NCBI RefSeq assembly: GCF_014279875.1
Contig: NZ_CP047952.1
Location: forward strand, 2,356,001-2,420,000
Source of the DNA: Synechococcus sp. MEDNS5
GTDB taxonomy: Bacteria; Cyanobacteriota; Cyanobacteriia; PCC-6307; Cyanobiaceae
Length of the DNA: 64,000 nucleotides
Direction of reading: 5' to 3'
The notes below the pieces were generated by a model that made no database searches, had not been told where the DNA came from, and saw only the letters and a program-made list of their open reading frames with translations. Of this stretch, positions 17,223 through 24,960 are shown in pieces. Made by a program: the position numbers and the translations under genes. The first letter of the stretch is position 1. Every line of letters begins with the position of its first letter.

Positions 17223-17337
17223 CCGACGCTCCCCGATCACGGCAGCGAAGATGACCGGCAAGAATCATCGCCACTGTGGCCAGGGTCACTGCAGCACCAA
17301 GGGCAAAGATCAGTCCAGCCCAGAGATTGTCATCCAA
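17212..17337 (-). CDS. 41-aa membrane microprotein upstream of the symporter, TTG start
   Basis: A TTG at 17337, preceded at about 8 nt by an AGAGGA ribosome-binding site, opens a frame of 41 codons. It encodes an acidic/Trp N-terminus (DDNLWAG), one hydrophobic helix (LIFALGAAVTLATVAMILAG) and a basic tail (HLRCRDRG). The stop overlaps the symporter start by 11 bp, so the two are likely coupled. Small single-span proteins preceding SSS symporters are annotated in other bacteria as symporter accessory proteins, and this one fits that pattern. It was identified by manual translation. Confidence 0.6.
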   Translation of the reverse strand: MDDNLWAGLIFALGAAVTLATVAMILAGHLRCRDRGASDVR

Positions 17338-17536
17338 AACGAATGTCCTCTTCAGCAGATCTCAGACAAGCAAATCGCGGTGTTCGCAAGCTTCCACCGA
17401 CTGATCACAAGGTCGCCAGGGCTACCTGAATCACAGGCTGCCAGTGGCTTGATGCCTCCAATCTCGAAATGTGTAGCAATCACAACCCGCAGCGGCTTGC
17501 TCGAGTTTTTGGATGAATCTGTTACATGTTCAGGCA

Positions 17537-19009
17537 ATGTTCACCGAGTACCGACCAACGCAGGGGTACGACGAATATTTCTGCCGAGAACAGTCCGCTC
17601 CCCGTGCTGATCTGGAGCCGCTGCTGTCCTCCCTCGGCGCCATGGGGCTGGCGGAGCTGAATCGCAGTCATGCATCAGCGAGCAACCTGTTGCGACGCCT
17701 CGGCGCCACCTTCCGACTCAACGGATCAGGTCTGCATGGCGGAGAGCGGATTCTGCCCTTCGATCCGCTGCCAAGACTCATTCACCGTCAGGAATGGTCC
17801 GTTCTGGAGCGCGGATTGGTGCAACGCCTGGAGGCCATTGATCAGTTTCTGGCGGACGTTTATGGACCCCAAAGGATCCTCAACGATGGCGTGATCCCCC
17901 GTGAGGATGTGGAGAGCTCTCAGGGCTGGCGGCCCCAGATGCAGGACATCACCGTGCCGCTCAACCGCTGGTGCCACATCTCCGGTCTGGATCTGATCCG
18001 CGATGGCAACGGCACCTGGAGGGTTCTGGAGGACAACCTGCGCTGCCCCTCCGGCGTGGCTTATTTCCTAGAGAACCGGCGGGTGATGAAACGGTTGTTC
18101 CCGAGCCTGTTTGCGGGCCGCACAGTGCAGCCAATCGACGATTACCCCTCCCATCTCTTGCGCACGCTGCAGGATCTGGCCCCCTGGAGTGATGCCCCAC
18201 GGGTAGTGCTGCTCACCCCGGGCGTGTTCAATAGCGCCTACTTCGAGCACAGCTATCTGGCCCAACAGATGGGCATTGCCCTGGTGGAGGGCCGCGATCT
18301 GATCTGTGAGGACGGACGCGTCTGGATGCGCAGCACTGCCGGCCGGGAACCTGTGGATGTGATCTACCGGCGCATCGATGACGATTTCCTCGATCCAAAT
18401 GTCTTCCGGCGTGATTCGATGCTCGGTGTCCCCGGGCTCATCGATGCCATGCGCTCCGGTCGGGTGGCCATCGCCAACGCCCCTGGGAGCGGAGTCGCCG
18501 ACGACAAGCTGATCTATGCCTACGTGCCGGCAATGATCAGGTATTACCTCAACGAAGAACCGATCATTGACAACGTTCCCACCTATCTCTGTTCAAGGGA
18601 CGACGACCTCCGTTTTGTGCTCGAGCATCTCAACGAGCTGGTGGTGAAATCAGTCGCCGAAGCCGGCGGCTATGGAATGTTGATCGGGCCTCACGCCAGC
18701 ACTGAGGAGATTGAGAACTTCGCGGTGAAGATCAAAGCACACCCGCGCAATTTCATCGCCCAGCCCACCCTTCAGTTGTCCACAGTTCCATCCCTTAGTG
18801 AAGGAGAGCTGTACCCCTGCCATGTGGATCTGCGCCCCTACGTACTGAGGGGTAAGAGCGACTGGGTCAGCCCCGGGGGCCTGACTCGAGTGGCATTGAA
18901 ACGCGGTTCCCTGGTGGTGAACTCCTCCCAGGGGGGCGGCTGCAAGGACACCTGGGTGGTCAGCGACAGCGCCGTAAAGGCCGGCAACCCGGAGCTCGTG
19001 CCGTGCTGA
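17537..19009 (+). CDS. circularly permuted ATP-grasp protein (DUF404/DUF407 type)
   Basis: This 490-aa soluble protein has the hallmarks of the circularly permuted ATP-grasp family: the QGYDEYF start, LPFDPLPRLIH, EWSVLERGLVQRL, FLADVYGPQRIL, WRVLEDNLRCPSGVAY, VDVIYRRIDDDFLDP, and a C-terminal GGYGMLIGPHAS plus SPGGLTRVA. ATP-grasp enzymes form amide or peptide-like bonds; for this branch a peptide-tagging role has been predicted computationally, without a fixed substrate. The ATG at 17537 (MFTEYRP) was preferred to an upstream one at 17513. It is the first gene of a three-gene unit with an alpha-E protein and a transglutaminase, with a 7-bp overlap to the next. Confidence 0.9.
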   Translation: MFTEYRPTQGYDEYFCREQSAPRADLEPLLSSLGAMGLAELNRSHASASNLLRRLGATFRLNGSGLHGGERILPFDPLPRLIHRQEWSVLERGLVQRLEAIDQFLADVYGPQRILNDGVIPREDVESSQGWRPQMQDITVPLNRWCHISGLDLIRDGNGTWRVLEDNLRCPSGVAYFLENRRVMKRLFPSLFAGRTVQPIDDYPSHLLRTLQDLAPWSDAPRVVLLTPGVFNSAYFEHSYLAQQMGIALVEGRDLICEDGRVWMRSTAGREPVDVIYRRIDDDFLDPNVFRRDSMLGVPGLIDAMRSGRVAIANAPGSGVADDKLIYAYVPAMIRYYLNEEPIIDNVPTYLCSRDDDLRFVLEHLNELVVKSVAEAGGYGMLIGPHASTEEIENFAVKIKAHPRNFIAQPTLQLSTVPSLSEGELYPCHVDLRPYVLRGKSDWVSPGGLTRVALKRGSLVVNSSQGGGCKDTWVVSDSAVKAGNPELVPC

Positions 19010-19986
19010 GCCGTGTGGCCGATTCGCTGTACTGGATCAACCGGTATGTCGAGCGGGCCGAGAACATCTCCCGGTTTCTGGAAGTGAGCGAAGCCATGGC
19101 CCTGGACTGCCCCCCCGGCAGCGCTGAGCCTTGGCTTCCCCTGGTGGATGCCAATGGAGACCGCAAGCGTTTTGACGAGGCCTATCCCCAGGGCACGCCA
19201 CGGGACGTCGTCAGCTTTCTGCTGCTGGATCGCAACAACCCCAACAGCATCGTCAGTTGCATCGCCAATGCCCGCGAGAACGCTCGCCAAATCCGCGATG
19301 TGATCACCACAGAAATGTGGGAACAACTCAATGATCTCTATTGGAACGTTCAAGACGGTGAAGCGCTCTGGCAGGAACCGGATCAAGAGCAACTGCGCAG
19401 CATCCGACGTGGATGTCAGCTCTTCTACGGCATCACCAATGTGACTCTCAGTCGCGATCAGGCCTGGCTGTTCAGCCAGCTGGGACGGCTGATCGAACGG
19501 GCGGACAAAACCTCACGCATCCTCGATGTGAAGTACTTCCTGCTGTTGCCGACGCCAACGGAGGTGGGCGGCGTTCTCGATGAATTGCAGTGGATCTCCC
19601 TGCTGCGCACAGCTGGGGCTTATCAGATGTATCGCCAGAGCGTTCAGCAGGCGATCACACCAGCATCGGTGGCACAATTCCTGCTGCTGGATCCGATCTT
19701 TCCCCGCTCGGTCCGCTTCTGTCTGCAGGAGATCAACGCCACGCTGGAACGCATCCGGCCAGGACCCCATGCAGGTCCTCCGGATGATCTGGAGTGCCTA
19801 CGCGGCCAGCTGTTGGCCCAATGGAGCTATGTCCGCATCGATGCTGTGATCGAACGGGGACTGCATGAGGCTGTGGATCAACTGCAGAGCGACCTCAACA
19901 AGCTGCATGAACTCATCCACCGTCGTTACTTCACCACCACCGACTTCGGCTCCATTCCCACCGACCCGTCATGCGCGCTGAGCTGA
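19003..19986 (+). CDS. alpha-E domain protein (DUF403)
   Basis: This 327-aa, largely helical protein begins MLSRVADSLYWINRYVERAENISRF, the signature of the alpha-E family that nearly always accompanies permuted ATP-grasp genes. It contains repeated RENARQIRD- and ERADKTSRILDVKYF-type helices and no catalytic motif that I recognise. It starts at a GTG (19003) inside the end of the ATP-grasp gene and overlaps the transglutaminase start by 16 bp. All three proteins are probably made together and may form a complex. Confidence 0.88.
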   Translation: MLSRVADSLYWINRYVERAENISRFLEVSEAMALDCPPGSAEPWLPLVDANGDRKRFDEAYPQGTPRDVVSFLLLDRNNPNSIVSCIANARENARQIRDVITTEMWEQLNDLYWNVQDGEALWQEPDQEQLRSIRRGCQLFYGITNVTLSRDQAWLFSQLGRLIERADKTSRILDVKYFLLLPTPTEVGGVLDELQWISLLRTAGAYQMYRQSVQQAITPASVAQFLLLDPIFPRSVRFCLQEINATLERIRPGPHAGPPDDLECLRGQLLAQWSYVRIDAVIERGLHEAVDQLQSDLNKLHELIHRRYFTTTDFGSIPTDPSCALS

Positions 19987-20870
19987 TCCACCGTCTCAAC
20001 TATCGCTACGAGGCACCGGTTCAACTGGGGGAACACCGCCTCTGTCTGCGACCCCGTGCCCAGGGCCATCAACGCCTGATTCAGCATTCCCTGCAGATCT
20101 CACCGGTTCCTGTTCACAGCCATGAGCTGTTGGCAGCCAGTGGTGATGCGATCGAGCGAGTGCGCTTCCAAGGTGCGACCGCTTCGCTTCAGCTGGAAGC
20201 CAGGAGCCTGGTGGAAACCCGCCAAGCCGCTCCCCTGCTCGATTGCTTCAACGGTCTTGAGCCTCCGCTTCCCTACCCCAGAGGTCAGTTGAACCATGAC
20301 CTGTTGGGTGCCCTGGAGGGTTGGTTACCCAACGGACAGCATGATCCTTCAGCGGTGGAACTGGCTCAGGACGCCTTGATGGGAGGCAACCAGCAAGTGC
20401 TGCCTTTTCTCCACCAGCTGATGGAGATGATTCAGGACCGGGTCAAATACACCCAGCGGCATGTGGGCCCGGCCTGGCCAGCGGGCCGCACCCTGCGCGA
20501 GCGGGTTGGATCCTGCCGCGATCTGGCGATGCTGATGATGGAGTGCTGCCGCAGCGTCGGACTGCCGGCCCGATTCGTGAGTGGATACCACTTGGCGGAG
20601 CCAGCTCCTGAGCAGTACGACCTGCACGCCTGGACCGAGATCTATCTTCCCGGAGCCGGCTGGCGCGGCTTTGATCCAAGTGCAGGAGCCGAGATCGACG
20701 AGCGCTACATCGTGCTGGCCAGTTCCTCAAAACCGGATCTCAGTGCAGCTGTACAGGGCAGTTTCACCGGCCCCATGGCCATAGGAAGCCAACTCACATG
20801 GAGCATCGAAGCCGTTGTGGAGCCGAAACCTCGCGCTGCTTCCATCGAAACAGTGGTTCAGGCCGCCTGA
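19971..20870 (+). CDS. transglutaminase-like cysteine protease/transferase
   Basis: This 299-aa protein has an N-terminal beta-rich domain (LNYRYEAPVQLGEHRLCLRPR) and a transglutaminase core with Cys182 in GSCRDLAMLMMECCRS, His219 in DLHAWTEIYLPGAGW and Asp235 in GFDPS, i.e. a complete catalytic triad. Bacterial members usually act as peptidases or amide-bond transferases rather than true crosslinkers. In this operon type it is expected to process or remove what the ATP-grasp enzyme adds. No signal peptide is evident, so action is probably cytoplasmic. Its 3' end overlaps the convergent cupin-like gene by 13 bp. Confidence 0.9.
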   Translation: MRAELIHRLNYRYEAPVQLGEHRLCLRPRAQGHQRLIQHSLQISPVPVHSHELLAASGDAIERVRFQGATASLQLEARSLVETRQAAPLLDCFNGLEPPLPYPRGQLNHDLLGALEGWLPNGQHDPSAVELAQDALMGGNQQVLPFLHQLMEMIQDRVKYTQRHVGPAWPAGRTLRERVGSCRDLAMLMMECCRSVGLPARFVSGYHLAEPAPEQYDLHAWTEIYLPGAGWRGFDPSAGAEIDERYIVLASSSKPDLSAAVQGSFTGPMAIGSQLTWSIEAVVEPKPRAASIETVVQAA

Positions 20871-21349
20871 AGCAGGGGCTCCACACCATGAAGACGTGGA
20901 GGCTGGGCCTGGATCGATGTCACAGCCATCAGAGCCGGAATGCGCGCACTGTTGTAAACGCGGAACTCCTGCAGCAACGACACCCCCTCCTCCCGAACCG
21001 CCTGATTAAGAACCACGGAGCCGTCGGGGTCCGACACCGAGCGATGAAAGGTCCCTGGGGGAATGCGCAAAATATCGCCGCCACTTTGGAGACGAACGAT
21101 GTGGAACGGCTTCGTCCAAGCCAGATTCACCAGATAAAACGTACGACCACCACTGGCCGCTAGAAGATTGTCTTCCTGATGAGGGTGCAAATAGAACTGC
21201 CAGGCACCGCTATCTGGATCATCGGGTGGGCTGATCGCTGGCCCGCTGTGGATCACCAGATCACGGGCATTGGACGTGTCCACCGTCACGTCAAAGAAAC
21301 GCACCGCAGGTGTGTCGCGGAAGCGCTCGTAGGACAGCAATTCGAACAT
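20858..21349 (-). CDS. cupin-like protein, function unknown
   Basis: This 163-aa protein is rich in beta-strand-like segments with possible metal-ligand histidines in FYLHPHQEDNLL and a second cupin-like motif LRIPPGTFHRSV. The pattern (HxHQ/E ... PPGxxH) resembles single-domain cupins and the dTDP-sugar epimerase-like group, but no specific enzyme is recognised. The ATG at 21349 (MFELLSYERF) was preferred to the upstream 21373. It is convergent with the transglutaminase gene and upstream, on the same strand, of nothing related. Confidence 0.6.
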   Translation of the reverse strand: MFELLSYERFRDTPAVRFFDVTVDTSNARDLVIHSGPAISPPDDPDSGAWQFYLHPHQEDNLLAASGGRTFYLVNLAWTKPFHIVRLQSGGDILRIPPGTFHRSVSDPDGSVVLNQAVREEGVSLLQEFRVYNSARIPALMAVTSIQAQPPRLHGVEPLLQAA

Positions 21350-21432
21350 CCCTGATGTGTCCGCTAACGGCAAACAACGACGTTCGTGTTGTACAGGCCT
21401 CCGCTAAGGAAAACGGTGGCATCGGCAACGTT

Positions 21433-22476
21433 TCAGCCACCCAGATACGCCATCTCCGCATGACGGGCTGAAGCGGTGATCCCCTGACGCTCCTCGCTGT
21501 AGCGATCACGGCGTTGCCGCCAGAGTCCTCGAAGAACAGCCTCCAAGGCCTCCTCGCTCTGAAGGAAGGGACGAAGATCCGTGCCCTCAGAGGCAAACAG
21601 ACAGGTGTAAGCCTGACCATCGGCGGTCACACGCAAACGATTGCAATCCCCGCAGAAGGGCTCTGTGATCGAAGCGATCACTCCGATGCAACCACGGCCA
21701 TCTACGTAGCGCCATTGGCGGGCCGTGGCACCCGCCCGACGCGGCATCGACTGCAATGGCCATCGTGCATCGATGGACTGAATCATCTCCTCCGCAGAGA
21801 TCACCTGATCCGGCGCCCAGCCATTGCGGTTCCCCACGTCCATGTATTCGATCAAACGCAGCTCCACCCCTCGGTCCCGGGCCAGCTGAGCCAGTGGCAG
21901 CAATTGAGCGTCATTCAGTCCTCGTCGCATCACGGCATTGAGCTTGAGCCCTCCGCATGCAGGGTCAAATCCAGCGTCTCGCGCTGCCGTGAGTCCACCG
22001 AGAACCTGCTCAACCAGCTGCTCGCCAGCGCGAGTCCCGCCGCGCAGACCGGCCATCTTGGCCACCACCTCTCCTTCCAGGGCATCCAAGCTCACCGTGA
22101 TGCGATCCAAACCGGCAGCCCGCAAGGCCAGGGCCTTCTCCAGTGTCAACAACACCCCATTGGTGGTCAACGCCACGTCCCGCAAGCGAGCGAGGGGATC
22201 GGCGGCGTCAGCACGGCCTGCCGCCAACGCCTCAAGCAGTGGCAACAAGCGATTGCTGAGAAGGGGTTCACCTCCCGTCAGGCGCAACGTCTGGAGGCCT
22301 AAACCACAGGCAACACGAATCAGACGAAGCTGCTGATCTAGATCCAATAATCCCGGTGGATCTTTCACATCCGGGCAGCAATACGAACAGGCCAGGTTGC
22401 AGCGGGCGGTCAAGGAGATCCGCAGAACGCCGAACGGTCGGCCCCATTGATCGAACTCAGCTGGTGTGGCGCTCAT
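21433..22476 (-). CDS. moaA: GTP 3',8-cyclase, molybdopterin biosynthesis
   Basis: MoaA is a radical SAM enzyme that, with MoaC, converts GTP to cyclic pyranopterin monophosphate. The 347-aa product has the N-terminal cluster motif RCNLACSYC (Cys26, Cys30, Cys33), the SAM motif TGGEPLL, and the C-terminal second Fe-S cluster FCGDCNRLRVTADGQAYTC. It ends in GG, as MoaA should. It overlaps mobA upstream by 4 bp. Position beside the nitrate reductase genes fits a supply role for the NarB Mo cofactor. Confidence 0.96.
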   Translation of the reverse strand: MSATPAEFDQWGRPFGVLRISLTARCNLACSYCCPDVKDPPGLLDLDQQLRLIRVACGLGLQTLRLTGGEPLLSNRLLPLLEALAAGRADAADPLARLRDVALTTNGVLLTLEKALALRAAGLDRITVSLDALEGEVVAKMAGLRGGTRAGEQLVEQVLGGLTAARDAGFDPACGGLKLNAVMRRGLNDAQLLPLAQLARDRGVELRLIEYMDVGNRNGWAPDQVISAEEMIQSIDARWPLQSMPRRAGATARQWRYVDGRGCIGVIASITEPFCGDCNRLRVTADGQAYTCLFASEGTDLRPFLQSEEALEAVLRGLWRQRRDRYSEERQGITASARHAEMAYLGG

Positions 22477-23057
22477 CGCATCAACGCTGCCAGATCGTCT
22501 GGCCGGTTCACATTGATCAGATCCCTGTCTGGGCAGGTGAACGTGGTGTAGTCAATCCGTTCCAACCAACCAAACCATCGACCGCGTCCCTCGGCCAGCT
22601 CCTGATCGAGCGTGCTTCTACTGCGCGCTCCACAGGGATACACACCGAACAACGGCTGCAAGCGATCACCACCCTCTGCAACCAAGGCCAAGCCTTCGGC
22701 CTGATGCCAATGCCCCAAAAGCGACAGCAGCGTGCTGCGGCGAAGACCGGGCATATCCACAGGAAGGGTGAGCCATGCTTCATCCTCCCGTTCGGACAAC
22801 ACACAACTGAAGGCCTGCAAAGGGCCTGCCGGTGCCCAAGGCTCAGCCTGAACGGTCACGCCGGGTTGGCCGGCAAGACAATTCCGGTGGCTGCCATGAC
22901 CACTGAGCACCCATACCTCAAGATCCACTGAGCGCAGAAGGTTGACCGTTGCGACCAACCAGCTGTCTCCATTGGGATGGCGAAGCAAGGCTTTGTCTGA
23001 TCCCATTCTCTGGCTGGCGCCTCCTGCGAAGACCACAGCACGAAGCAAACGAGCCAT
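22473..23057 (-). CDS. mobA: molybdenum cofactor guanylyltransferase
   Basis: MobA attaches GMP to Mo-molybdopterin, giving the bis-MGD form used by assimilatory NarB. The 194-aa protein opens with the nucleotidyltransferase loop VVFAGGASQRMGSDKALL and has the metal-binding LPVDMPGL and the NVNRPDDL tail typical of MobA. It heads a mobA-moaA pair transcribed leftward. A perfect NtcA-type palindrome lies 50 bp upstream of its start. Confidence 0.93.
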   Translation of the reverse strand: MARLLRAVVFAGGASQRMGSDKALLRHPNGDSWLVATVNLLRSVDLEVWVLSGHGSHRNCLAGQPGVTVQAEPWAPAGPLQAFSCVLSEREDEAWLTLPVDMPGLRRSTLLSLLGHWHQAEGLALVAEGGDRLQPLFGVYPCGARSRSTLDQELAEGRGRWFGWLERIDYTTFTCPDRDLINVNRPDDLAALMR

Positions 23058-23106
23058 AGACAGCTATTCAACCAACTACCTATCCCTCCTCTGTCAAGCC
23101 ACTTCT

Positions 23107-23120
23107 GTAACAACAACTAC
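23107..23120. promoter_or_regulatory. NtcA box, GTA-N8-TAC
   Basis: GTAACAACAACTAC is a perfect match to the NtcA consensus GTA-N8-TAC. It lies in the 254-bp divergent gap between mobA and the nitrate transporter gene, 192 bp before the transporter ATG and 50 bp before mobA. NtcA is the CRP-family nitrogen regulator of cyanobacteria. I could not find a good -10 (TAN3T) at the expected distance on either side, so which promoter it activates is open. Confidence 0.6.
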
Positions 23121-23311
23121 TCCTTTGCCAGCAATGTCTTTCTGTGACGCCTGCAGCAACTGAGCAACCCCCAGATTTCGTAGCAAATGCAACCGAAGAA
23201 CGCCATCACGGATGGTGCAATAAGGCAGCGGTCTGCATGAGCGCCGCATTTTGAATCCTGAGCGCATTCTTTTTGAAGCCGGGGTTTGACTCTTCATCCC
23301 AACCAAACCCC

Positions 23312-24880
23312 ATGCTTGGCGAACTTTGGTCATTTCAGGGGAGATACAGAACACTGCATCTCACCTGGTTTGCCTTCTTTCTTACTTTTGTTGTCTGGTT
23401 CAATCTCGCTCCTCTAGCAACCACCGTGAAAGCCGATCTCGGGCTGACGGTTGGTCAGATTAGAACCGTGGCCATCTGCAATGTGGCACTCACCATCCCT
23501 GCACGCGTGCTGATCGGCATGCTGCTCGACAAATTTGGTCCCCGACTCACCTATTCCGCCATTCTGGTGTTTTCGGTGATTCCCTGCTTGATGTTTGCAT
23601 CGGCGCAGGATTTCAACCAGCTGGTCGTAGCCCGTCTGCTGCTATCCATCGTTGGCGCAGGATTTGTGATCGGCATCCGCATGGTTGCCGAATGGTTTCC
23701 CCCCAAGGAAATTGGTCTCGCTGAAGGAATTTATGGAGGCTGGGGTAACTTCGGATCCGCATTCTCTGCTCTCACCCTGGTAGGCCTTGCTGGTTGGCTC
23801 TCCTTCTCCGGCGGTTTCACATTGCCAACTGGAGATGTTCTGAACTGGCGTGGCGCAATTGCTCTGACGGGCATTATTTCAGCCGTCTATGGCGTGATCT
23901 ATTACTGCAATGTAACGGACACACCACCCGGAAAGGTGTATCAGCGCCCTGAGCGAACCGCAGGTCTCGAAGTAACCAGCATGCGTGATTTCTGGGGACT
24001 TCTGGGCATGAATATTCCTTTCGCAGCCATTCTCTGCGTGCTGTGCTGGAGACTTCAAAAAGTAGGTTTCCTCAACGCATCCACCTATCCTCTCGCTCTC
24101 CTCGCAGTTTTGATCTGGTTTGTCTTTCAAACCTGGGGAATCATCCGCACCAACAGAGAGCTGATTATGGGGACCAAGGTGTACCCCAAGGAGGATCGTT
24201 ATGAGTTCAAACAGGTTGCTATTCTTGAGCTGACTTACATCGTTAATTTCGGTTCTGAATTGGCCGTGGTCTCCATGCTGCCAACCTTCTTCGAGACCAC
24301 ATTCGATCTGCCGAAAGCAACGGCTGGAATTCTTGCCTCCTGCTTCGCTTTTGTGAACCTGGTGGCTCGCCCGGCCGGCGGACTGATTTCCGACAAACTT
24401 GGCAGTCGTAAAAACACCATGGGTTTCCTCACAGCAGGTCTTGGTGTCGGTTATCTGATCATGAGTCTGATCAAGCCCGGGACCTTTACTGGCACCGAGG
24501 GCATCGTGATCGCCGTCGCAATCACCATGCTCGCTTCCTTCTTCGTGCAATCAGGAGAAGGCGCCACATTTGCTCTTGTGCCTCTGGTGAAGCGTCGCGT
24601 CACCGGTCAGGTTGCTGGCCTTGTTGGTGCCTACGGAAACGTCGGTGCAGTGACCTACCTCACAATCTTCAGCCTGCTTCCACTTTGGATGGGGGGTGCT
24701 GGTGAACCCACTCCTGAAACGATTGCAGCTTCCAACAGCGCCTTCTTCCAGATCCTGGGAATTGCTGGTTTGATCGTCGCGTTCTTCTGCTTCTTCTTCC
24801 TGAAGGAACCCAAGGGCTCCTTCGCTGAGTTGCACGAAGGTGAAAACGCCACTGAGGGCACTCCCTCGATGGCTGGCTAA
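23312..24880 (+). CDS. nrtP: nitrate/nitrite transporter, MFS (NNP family)
   Basis: This 522-aa major facilitator protein with 12 predicted helices is of the NrtP/NapA type found in marine picocyanobacteria. The first nitrate signature is GIRMVAEWFPPKEIGLAEGI followed by YGGWGNFGSAF; the second is SCFAFVNLVARPAGGLISDK. It brings nitrate, and usually nitrite, into the cell. The ATG at 23312 (MLGELWSFQG) was chosen over an in-frame TTG at 23273. It is followed by a strong terminator-like hairpin and then by narB. A perfect NtcA box lies upstream. Confidence 0.95.
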   Translation: MLGELWSFQGRYRTLHLTWFAFFLTFVVWFNLAPLATTVKADLGLTVGQIRTVAICNVALTIPARVLIGMLLDKFGPRLTYSAILVFSVIPCLMFASAQDFNQLVVARLLLSIVGAGFVIGIRMVAEWFPPKEIGLAEGIYGGWGNFGSAFSALTLVGLAGWLSFSGGFTLPTGDVLNWRGAIALTGIISAVYGVIYYCNVTDTPPGKVYQRPERTAGLEVTSMRDFWGLLGMNIPFAAILCVLCWRLQKVGFLNASTYPLALLAVLIWFVFQTWGIIRTNRELIMGTKVYPKEDRYEFKQVAILELTYIVNFGSELAVVSMLPTFFETTFDLPKATAGILASCFAFVNLVARPAGGLISDKLGSRKNTMGFLTAGLGVGYLIMSLIKPGTFTGTEGIVIAVAITMLASFFVQSGEGATFALVPLVKRRVTGQVAGLVGAYGNVGAVTYLTIFSLLPLWMGGAGEPTPETIAASNSAFFQILGIAGLIVAFFCFFFLKEPKGSFAELHEGENATEGTPSMAG

Positions 24881-24909
24881 CACCTCAGCTCCATCTTCGG
24901 ATGGTGACC

Positions 24910-24936
24910 ACCCCCGATGCCACTGGCATTGGGGGT
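24910..24936 (+). terminator. strong hairpin between nrtP and narB
   Basis: ACCCCCGATGCC-ACT-GGCATTGGGGGT forms a 12-bp stem (one G-T pair) with a 3-nt loop, followed by TTTCTC. It is well placed to end the nrtP transcript or to attenuate read-through into narB, which starts 24 bp later. Confidence 0.75.
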
Positions 24937-24960
24937 TTCTCAATTCATCGGATTGCTGCC

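Noticed and set aside
17017-17610. 197-codon plus-strand frame before the ATP-grasp gene
   Set aside because: Most of it is antisense to the symporter and its upstream microprotein, and it does not share the ATP-grasp frame.
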